Assembly (NCBI RefSeq): GCF_029953595.1 | Contig: NZ_CP124535.1 | Location: 930,001 to 994,000 of the forward strand | Reading direction: 5' to 3' | Source of the DNA: Fuscovulum ytuae | GTDB lineage: Bacteria > Pseudomonadota > Alphaproteobacteria > Rhodobacterales > Rhodobacteraceae | DNA length: 64,000 nucleotides | Shown here: positions 1-10,447 of the stretch, one piece after another | Layout of the letters: each line of letters begins with the position of its first letter | How positions within the stretch are numbered: position 1 is the first letter of the stretch | Made by a program: the position numbers and the translations under genes | Notes under the pieces: model-generated | What the model was told of the DNA's origin: nothing | Databases searched by the model: none | Seen by the model: the letters and a program-made list of their open reading frames with translations, nothing else

Positions 1-233
1 CGCAACCGCAGCGCGCGGGCGACCCCACATGGAACGCTGCCAATTGCCGCAACCGCCGGATCTTTAACGATCGCGTGGGTCTTGCCGCAGGCCGCAACAC
101 CAAACCCTTCCTGCTCCAATCCTACCGCCGCGACATGGGCGGCGGCACCTTTGCCCTGATGAAGGATGTCTCGGCCCCGATCTTCGTGCAGGGCCGCCAC
201 TGGGGCGGCCTGCGGCTGGCCTATCGCGTCTGA
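1..233 (+). CDS. Methyl-accepting chemotaxis protein, C-terminal fragment (5' end outside window)
   Basis: This is the 3' end of a gene that begins upstream of the window; the open frame has codons starting at position 3 and stops with TGA at 231-233. The 76 visible residues include the stretches NCRNRRIFNDRVGL and RDMGGGTFALMKDVSAPI and end in GGLRLAYRV. From memory this tail is typical of a class of alphaproteobacterial chemoreceptors that carry a sensory domain at the C-terminus, after the signalling domain. It would sense small molecules and feed CheA/CheW. The signalling hairpin itself is not in the window, so the call rests on tail similarity only. Confidence 0.6.
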   Translation, partial: QPQRAGDPTWNAANCRNRRIFNDRVGLAAGRNTKPFLLQSYRRDMGGGTFALMKDVSAPIFVQGRHWGGLRLAYRV

Positions 234-320
234 CGTCGGATCACGGGGGGGCGCATCCCAGTACCGTCCCCCCCCTTTCGCCCTCTTGCCGCCTTCCCCC
301 CGCCATGCCACACCGACAAC

Positions 321-752
321 ATGGCCCTGCACCATCACCCCCGCCTGCGCCGCGTGATCTACGCCACCAGCTTCGAAGCCGGCGGCGTGCTGCTCTCCAC
401 AATCCTCCTGCTCCTGATGGCAGAAACCACTGCGGGCAGCAGCCTCGTCTTCTCCGTCCTTGCTTCCACCGTCGCCATGCTTTGGAACGTCACCTTCAAC
501 GCGGGGTTTGAGGCATGGGAAGCCCGCCAATCCGTCAAAGGCCGCAGCCTTGCCCGCCGCACGGCGCATGCCCTCCTCTTCGAGGCAGGGCTTGTCCTCT
601 TCTTGCTGCCTCTCACGATGTGGTGGTTCTCCGTCACCCTCCTTCAGGCCCTGTCTTACGAAGCCGCCCTCATCATCGCCTTCCTGATCTACACTTGGGC
701 CTTCACATGGGTCTTCGACCGCCTCTTCGGCCTGCCCGCCTCCGCGCGCTAG
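321..752 (+). CDS. PACE-family (proteobacterial antimicrobial compound efflux) transporter
   Basis: A 143-residue inner-membrane protein with four predicted helices arranged as two repeats. Each repeat starts with the family hallmark, an Arg/His-x-x-x-Phe-Glu segment: RRVIYATSFEAGG near residues 10-22 and RTAHALLFEAGL near 80-91. The first repeat continues with the WN.TFN.GFE box (about 55-65) and the second ends in a W.FDRLFG box. AceI-type PACE proteins export biocides such as chlorhexidine using proton motive force, and the Glu of the first repeat (FEAGG) corresponds to the essential acidic residue. The usual YNW.YD motif reads FTWVFD here, a mild divergence. No good Shine-Dalgarno sequence precedes the ATG. 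The substrate cannot be inferred. Confidence 0.85.
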   Translation: MALHHHPRLRRVIYATSFEAGGVLLSTILLLLMAETTAGSSLVFSVLASTVAMLWNVTFNAGFEAWEARQSVKGRSLARRTAHALLFEAGLVLFLLPLTMWWFSVTLLQALSYEAALIIAFLIYTWAFTWVFDRLFGLPASAR

Positions 753-804
753 GCCGTTTTCCGACATGTGACCACCACGAAGGCCGGTAAAGATTTCGCG
801 CCTC

Positions 805-865
805 GCGGGCAGCGCCCGCAAAATTCTGTGTCAGAATTTTCCGCGATTTCTGCGCCAGAAATCGC
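805..865. repeat. Array of three back-to-back small-loop hairpins upstream of rpsF
   Basis: Three perfect inverted repeats follow one another almost without spacer: stem 805-810/814-819 (loop AGC), stem 820-828/832-840 (loop TGT) and stem 843-852/856-865 (loop CGC). The second and third have the apex CTG-NNN-CAG although their outer stems differ (AAAATT against GCGATTT). The same architecture recurs at 5369-5482. The array lies between the PACE gene and the rpsF promoter, so it may act as terminator or mRNA end for the upstream gene; no T-tract follows. Confidence 0.75.
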
Positions 866-888
866 CCGCCCCACTCCCCCGCGAACCC

Positions 889-916
889 TTGCACTCCTGC
901 GCCCTTTCTGTATAAG
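889..916 (+). promoter_or_regulatory. Predicted sigma-70-type promoter of the rpsF operon
   Basis: A -35 box TTGCAC (889-894) is separated by 16 bases from the -10 box TATAAG (911-916), about 110 bases before rpsF. This is the best promoter match in the 753-1025 gap and implies a leader of roughly 100 nucleotides. Confidence 0.55.
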
Positions 917-923
917 GCCGCAT

Positions 924-978
924 CCTTTCCGCATTCACACGAACCGGCGCAGCCTCTCGTGGACGGGCAGCGGAAAGG
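924..978 (+). ncRNA. Structured rpsF leader, candidate S6:S18 binding element
   Basis: The leader can fold into a long stem-loop: CCTTTCCGC (924-932) pairs perfectly with GCGGAAAGG (970-978), and inside it CACGA (938-942) pairs with TCGTG (957-961). The enclosed unpaired segment contains CCG at 944-946. In many bacteria the rpsF leader carries an RNA bound by the S6:S18 complex, with a CCG in a bulge or loop, which represses its own operon. Position and CCG fit, but the detailed match to that motif is inferred by eye. Confidence 0.45.
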
Positions 979-1025
979 CCAAACGCCCGCCCTATGAAAT
1001 GCGCCTTGTCAGAACTGGAGTGCAC

Positions 1026-1463
1026 ATGGCTCTTTACGAGCATGTCTTCATCGCGCGCCAAGACCTTTCCAACGCGCAGGCCGAAGGCCTTATCGAACAT
1101 TTCTCCACGGTTCTCGCAGACAATGGCGGCAAGGTCGTCGAGTCGGAGTACTGGGGCGTCAAGACGATGGCCTACAAGATCAACAAGAACCGCAAGGGCC
1201 ATTACGCTTTCCTGCGTTCCGATGCCCCCTCTGCCGCCGTGCAAGAGATGGAGCGTCTGATGCGCCTGCATGACGATGTCATGCGCGTGCTGACCATCAA
1301 GGTCGAAAAGCACAGCGAAGGCCCCTCGGTCCAAATGCAAAAGCGTGACGACCGCGACCGTGGCGAACGGTCCGAAGGCGGCTTTGGCGGTGGCGAACGC
1401 CGCGAACGCAGCTTCGGCGACCGTCCGGAACGCACGGGCGACCGTGGCGGCTTCCGTCGTTGA
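1026..1463 (+). CDS. rpsF: 30S ribosomal protein S6
   Basis: S6 binds 16S rRNA together with S18 in the platform of the small subunit. The 145-residue protein starts [14 protein letters not shown] and contains the conserved core ending in a VLTIKVEKH-type strand near residue 95. It is followed by a charged tail of about 45 residues rich in Arg, Asp, Glu and Gly, with repeats of GGFGGGERR type, as is common in alphaproteobacteria. The open frame extends further upstream, but the ATG at 1026 has GGAG at 1017-1020 and matches the family start. It is first in an rpsF-rpsR-rplI operon, with 26 bases to rpsR. Confidence 0.97.
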   Translation: MALYEHVFIARQDLSNAQAEGLIEHFSTVLADNGGKVVESEYWGVKTMAYKINKNRKGHYAFLRSDAPSAAVQEMERLMRLHDDVMRVLTIKVEKHSEGPSVQMQKRDDRDRGERSEGGFGGGERRERSFGDRPERTGDRGGFRR

Positions 1464-1489
1464 TCAGGCCCAGGAAAGGACCATAAACC

Positions 1490-1717
1490 ATGGCGAACAA
1501 ACCGTTTTTCCGCCGCCGCAAGGTCTGCCCCTTCTCGGGCGACAATGCTCCTGCGATCGACTACAAGGACGTCCGTCTCCTGCAGCGCTACATTTCCGAG
1601 CGTGGCAAGATCGTTCCGTCCCGCATCACCGCCGTCTCGGCAAAGAAGCAGCGTGAACTGGCGCAGGCGATCAAGCGCGCCCGCTTCCTCGCGCTCCTTC
1701 CCTACGCCGTGAAGTAA
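1490..1717 (+). CDS. rpsR: 30S ribosomal protein S18
   Basis: A 75-residue protein, the normal length for S18, which pairs with S6 on the platform of the 30S subunit. It shows the family core: an RRRKVCPF segment near the N-terminus, IDYKDV, then [23 protein letters not shown], split here by position (about residues 30-52). The C-terminus is the basic [11 protein letters not shown] segment. It is second of three genes, 26 bases after rpsF and 12 bases before rplI. Confidence 0.98.
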   Translation: MANKPFFRRRKVCPFSGDNAPAIDYKDVRLLQRYISERGKIVPSRITAVSAKKQRELAQAIKRARFLALLPYAVK

Positions 1718-1729
1718 GGAGAGACCCAC

Positions 1730-2302
1730 ATGCAAGTCATCCTCCTTCAGCGCGTGGCCAAACTTGGCCAGATGGGCGAAGTCGTGAACGTCAAGGACGG
1801 CTACGCCCGCAACTTCCTCCTGCCGCAGGGCAAGGCGCTCCGCGCCAATGAGGCGAACATCAAATCCTTCGAGGCCAAAAAGGCCCAGCTCGAGGCCCAA
1901 AACCTCGAGACCAAGAAGGAAGCCGATGCCGTCGCAACCAAGCTCGACGGTCAGGCCTTCGTGGTGATTCGTTCTGCCTCCGACGCGGGCGCGCTTTACG
2001 GCTCTGTCACCACCCGTGACGCCGCCGATGCCGCCACCGCCGCAGGCTTCACCGTGAACCGCGCGCAGGTCGTGCTGGACCGTCCGATCAAGGATCTGGG
2101 CCTGCACAGCGTCAGCGTCGTGCTGCACCCCGAAGTGACCGTCCGTATCACTCTGAACGTGGCCCGTTCGACCGAAGAGGCCGAACTGCAAGCCTCGGGC
2201 AAGTCGATCCAGGAACTGGCGGCAGAAGCCGATGCCGCAGCCGATTTCGAAATCGCCGAACTTTTCGACGATATCGGCGGTGCGGCCTCCGAAGACGCGT
2301 AA
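1730..2302 (+). CDS. rplI: 50S ribosomal protein L9
   Basis: L9 binds 23S rRNA near the base of the L1 stalk and stretches between ribosomes, helping reading-frame maintenance. The 190-residue protein begins [19 protein letters not shown], with the N-terminal RNA-binding fold and the [13 protein letters not shown] signature near residues 24-36. A long helix (about 45-75) and the C-terminal domain follow. A further acidic extension of about 40 residues at the C-terminus is longer than in E. coli (149 residues) but usual in Rhodobacterales. The ATG has GGAGAGA upstream. It ends the operon and is followed by a strong terminator. Confidence 0.97.
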   Translation: MQVILLQRVAKLGQMGEVVNVKDGYARNFLLPQGKALRANEANIKSFEAKKAQLEAQNLETKKEADAVATKLDGQAFVVIRSASDAGALYGSVTTRDAADAATAAGFTVNRAQVVLDRPIKDLGLHSVSVVLHPEVTVRITLNVARSTEEAELQASGKSIQELAAEADAAADFEIAELFDDIGGAASEDA

Positions 2303-2328
2303 GCGTCCTTCGACATCAAACCAATAGA

Positions 2329-2357
2329 AACCGCGCAGGGCAACCTGCGCGGTTTTT
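2329..2357 (+). terminator. Rho-independent terminator after rplI
   Basis: AACCGCGCAGG pairs with CCTGCGCGGTT around a short loop and is followed directly by TTTTTCTG. It closes the rpsF-rpsR-rplI operon. Confidence 0.9.
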
Positions 2358-2359
2358 CT

Positions 2360-2821
2360 GTTATTCAAGTCTGCACAACAAACACGAGCTGTTGTTGGAC
2401 ATAGTCCTTGGCGGGAAACGACATGCCTTGGACACCACCACAAATCGTTTGTTGCCCATCGTAGGATGGACCGACACAGCCACCTCGCCCATGCCGTCGT
2501 TCTGGACCCGATCTCTTCTCTCTGGGAAGAACAGATCGCCGCGATTTCCGGGGCGCCCCCGCGCGAGGATAGGAGCGGCCGCGTCAATTGGTCTGACGTC
2601 ATTTCTAATCCGCGTCCTTGCCGAAGACGGTCCAGATGACCCGCCCAATACGTGGAAGGATGCACGCTCTCGCGGCCCGAATTGGCAGATGCGTTTTGAC
2701 GCCAGCCTCCCCCGCATGCCCTCAACGGCAGCCCGTCTCGCCGCGCTCTGACTGCCACCTACGACATGCCCATGTCGCCCGCACAGCAGCCCTCGCCGCC
2801 GCACGGCCCTAGCTTGCAGGA
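2360..2821. other. 462-base intergenic stretch without a recognised gene
   Basis: Between the rplI terminator and the DMT transporter gene lies a stretch that looks less GC-rich than its surroundings. It holds only weak open frames (2466-2639 and 2392-2751 on plus, 2361-2804 on minus), none with a good ribosome binding site or a recognisable motif. It could be a decayed gene or a horizontally acquired remnant. I cannot assign it. Confidence 0.4.
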
Positions 2822-3760
2822 ATGACCTCCACCATCGCCCAGCCCCTCCCCGGCCAGACCGCGAAAGGCATCGCCTTCCTCGTCGCGGGCATCGCCGTCT
2901 TTTCCATTCAGGACCTGATCCTGAAACTGCTCTCCGGGGCCTATCCGCTGCATCAGGCGATGCTGTTGCGCTCGCTCACCGCGATCCCCTTCCTGCTGAT
3001 CCTCGTGCATTGGGAAGGCGGGCTGCGCAGCCTTTTCACCCCCGGCACGCGCGCCATGATCTGGCGCGGTGTGGTGATGTTTCTTGCCTATACCTGCTAT
3101 TACCTTGCCCTCGCGGCCCTGCCGATGGCCACCACGGTGGCGCTTTATTTCTCGGCCCCGCTGTTCATCACGATCCTGTCGGTCTTCTTTCTGGCCGAAA
3201 AGGTCGGACCCCGCCGCTGGATCGCCCTGATGGCGGGTTTCGCGGGCGTTCTGATCATGGTCCGCCCCGGCAGCGCGCTCTTTGACTGGGCGGCGCTGCT
3301 GCCCGTCCTTGCCGGCCTCACCTATGCCATCTCAATGATCGCCGCACGGCGTCTGGGCAGCACCGAAACCGCCTCCGCCCTGGCCTTCTGGGGCAATGGG
3401 GTTTTCCTCCTCGGCGCGCTGATCCTGTCCGCGATCTTCGGCCCCGGCGCATGGGAGGGCGACGCCCACCCCTCCCTCGCCTTCCTTCTGCGCGGCTGGG
3501 TCATGCCGTCGGGCTATGACCTGATGCTGATGATGGCCTGTGGCGTCATCGCCGCCGTGGGCCTTACACTGCTGACACAGGCCTATCGCGTGGCCGAAGC
3601 CTCGGTCGTGACCCCATTTGAATATACCGGCCTTATCTGGTCGGTGATCTATGGCTGGGTGTTCTGGCAGGATTGGCCCAATGGCAGCGATTGGGCTGGC
3701 ATCGCCATCATCGTGGGTGCGGGTCTCTACATCCTCTGGCGCGAGTCCCTGAAAAAGTAA
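2822..3760 (+). CDS. DMT-superfamily transporter (EamA domains)
   Basis: A 312-residue inner-membrane protein with about ten hydrophobic helices forming two EamA repeats (about residues 15-145 and 160-308). Typical landmarks are KGIAFLVAGIAVFSIQDLI at the start, LFITILSVFFLAEKVGPRRW near 115-135 (the end of repeat 1, with the conserved E-K-x-G-x-R-R-W) and VTPFEYTGLIWSVIYG near 260. Proteins of this kind export metabolites or amino acids; the substrate cannot be told. The gene stands alone, convergent with tig, and shares a bidirectional terminator with it. The Shine-Dalgarno sequence (GCAGGA) is weak. Confidence 0.9.
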   Translation: MTSTIAQPLPGQTAKGIAFLVAGIAVFSIQDLILKLLSGAYPLHQAMLLRSLTAIPFLLILVHWEGGLRSLFTPGTRAMIWRGVVMFLAYTCYYLALAALPMATTVALYFSAPLFITILSVFFLAEKVGPRRWIALMAGFAGVLIMVRPGSALFDWAALLPVLAGLTYAISMIAARRLGSTETASALAFWGNGVFLLGALILSAIFGPGAWEGDAHPSLAFLLRGWVMPSGYDLMLMMACGVIAAVGLTLLTQAYRVAEASVVTPFEYTGLIWSVIYGWVFWQDWPNGSDWAGIAIIVGAGLYILWRESLKK

Positions 3761-3787
3761 AAGGGCCGGGGTATCGCCCCGGCCCTT
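3761..3787. terminator. Bidirectional terminator between the DMT gene and tig
   Basis: AAGGGCCGGGG and CCCCGGCCCTT form an 11-pair hairpin with a five-base loop, starting immediately after the TAA of the plus-strand gene. It also lies 26 bases beyond the tig stop codon on the other strand, so it can serve both transcripts. Confidence 0.8.
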
Positions 3788-3812
3788 CCCGCCTTCCCGA
3801 AACGGGAAAACC

Positions 3813-5147
3813 TTACATTTCGTCCAGCGCCTCGATGGCCTTCTGCAACTCGTCCTTGGCAACCTCCTTCTCGGTCACCTTGGCGCCTGCCACGATGTGA
3901 TCAACGACCTTGTCTTCAAAGATCGGCGCGCGCAGCTGCTGCTGCACCTGCTGGTTCTTCTGAACGAATTCGAAATAGGCGCGCTCCTGCCCCGGATAGT
4001 TGCGGGCCTGCGCCAGCACGGCCTGCGTCATTTCCGCATCCGTCACCGTCACTTCGGCCTTGCGGCCAATCTCGGCCAGCAGCAGGCCCAGACGCACCCG
4101 ACGCTCGGCCAGCGTTTTATGCTCGTCCGTCGGTTCGATATTGCCGTGGTTGTGGCCGTGCTCATGCGGGTTTTCCTCATGCCACAGCTGATGCGCGATC
4201 TGCGCGGCTTCCGCCTCAACCAGACGCGCGGGCAGGTCGAACTTCACCATCCCGTCCAGCTGATCCAGAAGCGCCCGCTTCATCACGGCGCGCGACGCGC
4301 CCTTGTATTCCGATTCCAGACGCTCGGCGATCTGGCCCTTCAGCGCGGCAAGGTCTTCCGCCCCGTATTTCTTGGCCAATTCGTCATCGATCTCAGCCGG
4401 CTTCGGTTCTTTCACCGCTTTCACGGTGCAGGCAAAGACAGCGGCCTTCCCGGCCAGATGCTTGGCACCATATTCCTCGGGGAAGGTCACATTGACCGAA
4501 ACCTCGTCGCCCACCTTGGCACCGACCAACTGATCCTCGAAACCGGGGATAAAGGAATTGGAGCCGAGGACGAGCGGATAATCCTCCGCCGAGCCACCCT
4601 CGAACAGCTCGCCATCGACCGACCCTTTGAAGTCGATCACGATCTGGTCGCCATCCTTGGCCTTCGCGCCCTTCTTGCGGTCTTCGAAATTCTTGGCATT
4701 GCCCGCAAGATTGGCCAGCGCCTCTTCGATATCGGCGTCAGCCGCCTTCACGACCAGCTTTTCCAGCACGATCTTGCCCGAATCCAGATCCGGGATCGGC
4801 GGCAGCGCCTCATAGGACATCTCAACGATGACATCCTTGCCCTCGGCCCAGGTTTCGCCATCGACCATCTTCACTTCGGGTTGCAGCGCGGGGCGATCAC
4901 CGGTCTTGTCAAAGTGATCCTTCATCGCGCCGTCAATGGCATCCTGCATCGCATCGCCCAGCAGACGCTGCCCGAACTGCTTTTTCAGAATCGCCAGCGG
5001 CACCTTGCCCTTGCGGAAACCCTTCATCTCGATCTCGGGCTGCGCCTCGACCAGCTTTTCCTGCACTTTCGCGTCCAGCTCGGCCGCCGTCACCGTGATG
5101 GTGTAGGCGCGCTTCAGACCTTCGTTCAGGGTCTCGGTGACCTGCAT
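3813..5147 (-). CDS. tig: Trigger factor, ribosome-associated chaperone and prolyl isomerase
   Basis: Trigger factor docks at L23 near the ribosomal exit tunnel and shields nascent chains. The 444-residue protein has the three family domains. The N-terminal ribosome-binding domain carries the signature GFRKGKVP near residues 44-51. The FKBP-type domain lies at about 160-245, with [19 protein letters not shown] and an FIPGFEDQL segment. The helical C-terminal chaperone arms contain a His-rich patch ([14 protein letters not shown]) near residue 330. Length is normal (432 in E. coli). It is a single gene; the tRNA-Leu gene lies just upstream on the same strand. Confidence 0.97.
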   Translation of the reverse strand: MQVTETLNEGLKRAYTITVTAAELDAKVQEKLVEAQPEIEMKGFRKGKVPLAILKKQFGQRLLGDAMQDAIDGAMKDHFDKTGDRPALQPEVKMVDGETWAEGKDVIVEMSYEALPPIPDLDSGKIVLEKLVVKAADADIEEALANLAGNAKNFEDRKKGAKAKDGDQIVIDFKGSVDGELFEGGSAEDYPLVLGSNSFIPGFEDQLVGAKVGDEVSVNVTFPEEYGAKHLAGKAAVFACTVKAVKEPKPAEIDDELAKKYGAEDLAALKGQIAERLESEYKGASRAVMKRALLDQLDGMVKFDLPARLVEAEAAQIAHQLWHEENPHEHGHNHGNIEPTDEHKTLAERRVRLGLLLAEIGRKAEVTVTDAEMTQAVLAQARNYPGQERAYFEFVQKNQQVQQQLRAPIFEDKVVDHIVAGAKVTEKEVAKDELQKAIEALDEM

Positions 5148-5172
5148 TCTTTCGTCCTTCTCATCTCATCCC

Positions 5173-5257
5173 TGGTGCGGGCGAAGGGACTTGAACCCCC
5201 ACGCCGTAAGGCGCCGGAACCTAAATCCGGTGCGTCTGCCAATTCCGCCACGCCCGC
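5173..5257 (-). tRNA. tRNA-Leu (anticodon UAG)
   Basis: On the minus strand the acceptor arms GCGGGCG and CGCCCGC pair (5251-5257 with 5177-5183), followed by discriminator A and an encoded CCA (5173-5175). The anticodon stem CCGGA/TCCGG encloses the loop TTTAGGT, giving anticodon TAG, which reads CUA/CUN leucine codons. A long variable arm with the stem GCGCC...GGCGT and the T-loop GGTTCAAGTCC confirm a class II leucine tRNA of 85 bases. It lies just upstream of tig in the same direction. Confidence 0.95.
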
Positions 5258-5368
5258 AAACTGCCCAAAACGCGCCCGTCCGTCCCCTCAGGTCCGGCCC
5301 GCACGCGCCCTGAAAATTCCGCGCCCTTCTAGCAAAGCCCCAAGGGGGATGCGAGAGGAAAATGCCAG

Positions 5369-5482
5369 CGAAATCTGACGCAGATTTCGAGCCGTTTCCT
5401 GACACAGGAAACGGACCCCGCGCCACCGCCCCAAAGCGGAATTTGCGACAAATTCCGACGCGATTTTTGTGCCAAAAATCGC
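5369..5482. repeat. Array of four small-loop hairpins with a constant TG-NNN-CA apex
   Basis: Four perfect inverted repeats occur within 114 bases: stems 5369-5377/5381-5389, 5392-5401/5405-5414, 5437-5445/5449-5457 and 5460-5469/5473-5482, each with a three-base loop (ACG, ACA, CGA, TGC). The stem sequences differ completely, yet every apex is TG-NNN-CA. The array fills the gap between tRNA-Leu and the 3' end of nnr. Confidence 0.8.
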
Positions 5483-5486
5483 CCCC

Positions 5487-7598
<2,112 letters not shown>

Positions 7599-7673
7599 GG
7601 GCGCGGTCACACGAATACCCGCCCGCATCCGCGCGGGCAGGCCACTGCAACACACCAACCGAAAGGCATCATG

Positions 7674-9083
7674 ATGAGCGCAGTTAAGAATGCTCTGAAG
7701 CTGATGAAGGACGAGGAGGTCGAATATGTCGACATCCGCTTCACCGACCCGAAGGGCAAGCTTCAGCACGTCACCCTCGTGGCCGACCTCGTGGATGAGG
7801 ACTTCTTCGAAGAAGGCTTCATGTTCGACGGCTCGTCCATCGCTGGCTGGAAGTCGATCGACCAGTCCGACATGAAGCTCATCCCCGATGCGGGTTCGGT
7901 CTATATCGACCCGTTCTATGCCGAAAAGACGATGTGCGTGCATTGCAACGTCGTCGAACCCGATACGGGCGAGGCTTATAGCCGTGACCCGCGCGGCACC
8001 GCCGCCAAGGCCGAGGCCTATCTGAAATCCTCCGGCATCGGCGATGCGGCCTATTTCGGCCCCGAGGCCGAATTCTTCATCTTCGACGACGTGCGCTATT
8101 CCGTGTCGCCGAACAAGGTGGCCTACCAGATCGACGCCGAAGCCGCCGCTTGGAACACCGACACCGTCATGGAAGGGGGCAACCTCGCCCACCGCGCCAA
8201 TTTCAAAGGCGGCTACTTCCCGGTGAACCCGATCGATGAGGCGCAGGATATCCGCGGCGAGATGCTCTCGACGATGAAGCGGATGGGCATGAAGGTGGAC
8301 AAGCACCACCACGAAGTGGCCACCTGCCAGCACGAACTCGGCATGATCTTCGGTGGGCTGACCCAGCAGGCCGACAACATCCAGAAATACAAATACGTCA
8401 TCCACAACGTTGCGGCCGCCTATGGCAAGACCGTGACCTTCATGCCCAAGCCCATCAAGGGCGACAACGGCTCGGGGATGCACGTCAACATGTCGATCTG
8501 GAAGGACGGCAAGCCGCTCTTCGCGGGCGACAAATATGCCGACCTCTCGCAAGAAGCGCTCTATTTCATCGGCGGCATCCTGAAGCATGCCAAGGCGCTG
8601 AACGCGATCACCAACCCCTCGACCAACAGCTACAAGCGTCTGATCCCCGGCTTCGAAGCCCCGGTTCTGCGCGCCTATTCCGCCCGCAACCGCTCGGGCT
8701 GCGTCCGTATTCCGTGGACGGAATCGCCCAAGGCCAAGCGCGTCGAGGCTCGCTTCCCCGATCCGTCGGCCAACCCCTATCTGGCCTTCTCGGCGCTGCT
8801 GATGGCTGGTCTTGACGGCATCAAGAACAAGATCGATCCGGGTCCGGCTTCGGACAAGGACCTTTACGATCTGCCGCCGGAAGAACTGGCCGCCATCCCC
8901 ACCGTCTGCGGGTCGCTCCGCGAGGCGCTGGAAGAGTTGGAAAAGGACCACGAATTCCTGCTCGCAGGCGACGTGTTCACCAAGGACCAGCTGGAAGGCT
9001 ACATGGCGCTCAAGTGGGAAGAGGTCTACGCCTTCGAACACACACCGCATCCGGTGGAATACCAGATGTATTACAGCTGCTGA
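7674..9083 (+). CDS. glnA: Type I glutamine synthetase
   Basis: GlnA makes glutamine from glutamate, ammonium and ATP as a dodecamer. The 469-residue length equals the E. coli enzyme. Visible signatures are [11 protein letters not shown] (about 46-56), [10 protein letters not shown] (about 127-136), the Glu/His metal site [15 protein letters not shown], the ATP loop [19 protein letters not shown] and [17 protein letters not shown]. The adenylylation target is Tyr398 counting Met (Tyr397 in mature numbering) in DLYDLPPEE, so it is a GlnE-regulated GSI-beta enzyme. An in-frame ATG lies three bases earlier (7671); the Shine-Dalgarno GAAAGG fits either. A terminator follows. Confidence 0.97.
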   Translation: MSAVKNALKLMKDEEVEYVDIRFTDPKGKLQHVTLVADLVDEDFFEEGFMFDGSSIAGWKSIDQSDMKLIPDAGSVYIDPFYAEKTMCVHCNVVEPDTGEAYSRDPRGTAAKAEAYLKSSGIGDAAYFGPEAEFFIFDDVRYSVSPNKVAYQIDAEAAAWNTDTVMEGGNLAHRANFKGGYFPVNPIDEAQDIRGEMLSTMKRMGMKVDKHHHEVATCQHELGMIFGGLTQQADNIQKYKYVIHNVAAAYGKTVTFMPKPIKGDNGSGMHVNMSIWKDGKPLFAGDKYADLSQEALYFIGGILKHAKALNAITNPSTNSYKRLIPGFEAPVLRAYSARNRSGCVRIPWTESPKAKRVEARFPDPSANPYLAFSALLMAGLDGIKNKIDPGPASDKDLYDLPPEELAAIPTVCGSLREALEELEKDHEFLLAGDVFTKDQLEGYMALKWEEVYAFEHTPHPVEYQMYYSC

Positions 9084-9112
9084 TCCCCGGATTGGCCGCC
9101 ACAATCATCGCA

Positions 9113-9146
9113 AAAGGGCCGCAATCTGCGGCCCTTTACTTTTTTC
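9113..9146 (+). terminator. Terminator after glnA
   Basis: AAAGGGCCGC (9113-9122) and GCGGCCCTTT (9128-9137) form a perfect 10-pair stem with loop AATCT, followed by ACTTTTTT. It ends the glnBA transcript. Confidence 0.9.
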
Positions 9147-9313
9147 CGACATAGTGGGGGGGCGACGAACGGGCGGTTTCTTGACATTAACGAACACTAA
9201 ATCGCTCTCAGATCCCAACAAATACAGGTATTGCCGCGAACCGGTCCACAGAAAGGCCAAATTATGGACACGATTCGGTGTTTGCCTTCCCCAAACAACA
9301 GGGGAATGCTGCC

Positions 9314-10447
9314 ATGCTTGATTGCGATGCCTCTTTCGTTTCGGTGCCCGAGTTTGCCTCGATCCGTCGCTCCCTCCCCGCCAGTCTGATGGGCGCAACC
9401 GCCCTGCGCGACGGGCGGCAGGACGCCGTCGCCAAATCCGGGTCCAGCCCCGTTCATAAGGCAGAACGGCAGAATGGCGAAACCTTTACCGCCGCCATGC
9501 AACCGGCCTTCTTCGACCATCTTCCCACCAGCGATCTGCCGCCGATCCCAGTGCCGCCGCTGGCCGACCTGCGCGCCGAGGCAGCCCGCAATTTCACCTC
9601 GCCCGCCGCCCCGGCAGAGGCCGAGGCCACCCCTGACCTGTCCATTCCAGATGCCACAGCAGATGCCGAGGCACGCCCCGTCACGCCGCGCCGCCCGCTC
9701 CGCTTCACCGCCGCCCGCAGCACGGATGAGGCAACCCCTGTCTCGCTCCCCAGCTTTGACCTTTTCGAAGGCGTCTTTGAAGACAGCGTGCTTGACGGGC
9801 CGAATGTCGACCCGCGCCTGCAACGCAGCCGCGCCCGCGCCCTTGCCCGTCTTGCTGCGATAGAGGCAACGCTTTCCCCCGTGGAACGCAACCTCTGGCA
9901 CGATGATGCGCCCGAAGCCGTGGCCCCGGCCCCGACAGTGCAGCCCGACGCAGGCCCCCAAACCGCCCCGACCATGGCCGCGCTTGACACCGTGGTCACC
10001 CGTGGCGAGGGCGTGCCCATGCCGCGCCGCCCCGTGCGCCATCTGACGCCATCGGATGCCAACCGCACGCCGCGCCCTGCCCCGCAGATCCAAGACCCGC
10101 TGCGCGACCGCCTCCGCGACCTGCGCGACATCCTTTACACCCCCAGCCCTGACGAGGCAGAGGCCACCGCCGTCGCCAAACCGGCGCGGAAGCCGATCCA
10201 TGCCATGGCGCTGGCGCTGCTCTTGCCTTTGCTTGCCCTTGCCTCCGCCCTCTTCCAAAATGCGGGTCAGACCGGGCGCACAGGTCTTGCTGCCCGACCA
10301 ATGGCACTGCCGATGGCCCTGTCCAAGGCCCTGTCCAAGGCCCTGTCCAAGGCCCTCCCCTCCTTCACCTTCGCCCCGCGCCTTACCACGGCGGCGGCAA
10401 CGCTGGCGGCCATCGCCATTCCGATCGACAGTCTTCCCTTCTTGTAA
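9314..10447 (+). CDS. Uncharacterised protein with a long disordered region and two C-terminal hydrophobic segments
   Basis: I do not recognise a family. The 377-residue protein is Pro/Ala-rich and probably disordered over about residues 75-260. Two short helical stretches stand out: DPRLQRSRARALARLAAIEATL (about 166-187, quoted by position) and LRDRLRDLRDILY (263-275). A membrane helix follows at about 297-313. Residues 334-348 repeat ALSK three times, encoded by three exact 12-base repeats, and a second weak hydrophobic stretch (about 356-370) ends the protein. The ATG at 9314 has AGGGGA upstream; the frame is open a little further. The next gene has the same ending plan, which suggests a related pair, probably anchored with the bulk in the cytoplasm. 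Confidence 0.6.
   Translation: MLDCDASFVSVPEFASIRRSLPASLMGATALRDGRQDAVAKSGSSPVHKAERQNGETFTAAMQPAFFDHLPTSDLPPIPVPPLADLRAEAARNFTSPAAPAEAEATPDLSIPDATADAEARPVTPRRPLRFTAARSTDEATPVSLPSFDLFEGVFEDSVLDGPNVDPRLQRSRARALARLAAIEATLSPVERNLWHDDAPEAVAPAPTVQPDAGPQTAPTMAALDTVVTRGEGVPMPRRPVRHLTPSDANRTPRPAPQIQDPLRDRLRDLRDILYTPSPDEAEATAVAKPARKPIHAMALALLLPLLALASALFQNAGQTGRTGLAARPMALPMALSKALSKALSKALPSFTFAPRLTTAAATLAAIAIPIDSLPFL
10316..10351 (+). repeat. Three exact tandem copies of a 12-base unit inside a gene
   Basis: GCCCTGTCCAAG is repeated exactly three times (10316-10327, 10328-10339, 10340-10351), encoding Ala-Leu-Ser-Lys each time. The repeat number could vary between strains by slippage without disturbing the frame. 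Confidence 0.95.

Noticed and set aside
2466-2639. 57-codon plus-strand frame in the gap after rplI
   Set aside because: No ribosome binding site, no recognisable sequence and competing frames over the same bases; kept only as part of the intergenic description.
1202-2758. Long minus-strand open frame of 518 codons across rpsF-rpsR-rplI
   Set aside because: It is antisense to three unambiguous ribosomal protein genes and its translation has no family features; long shadow frames are expected at this GC content.
805-5482. CRISPR-like arrays
   Set aside because: The hairpin arrays have no constant repeat with unique spacers of equal length and no cas genes nearby; they are chains of different inverted repeats.
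9181-9210. TTGACA at 9181 as promoter for the gene at 9314
   Set aside because: The -35 box is good, but no acceptable -10 box stands at 16-18 bases.
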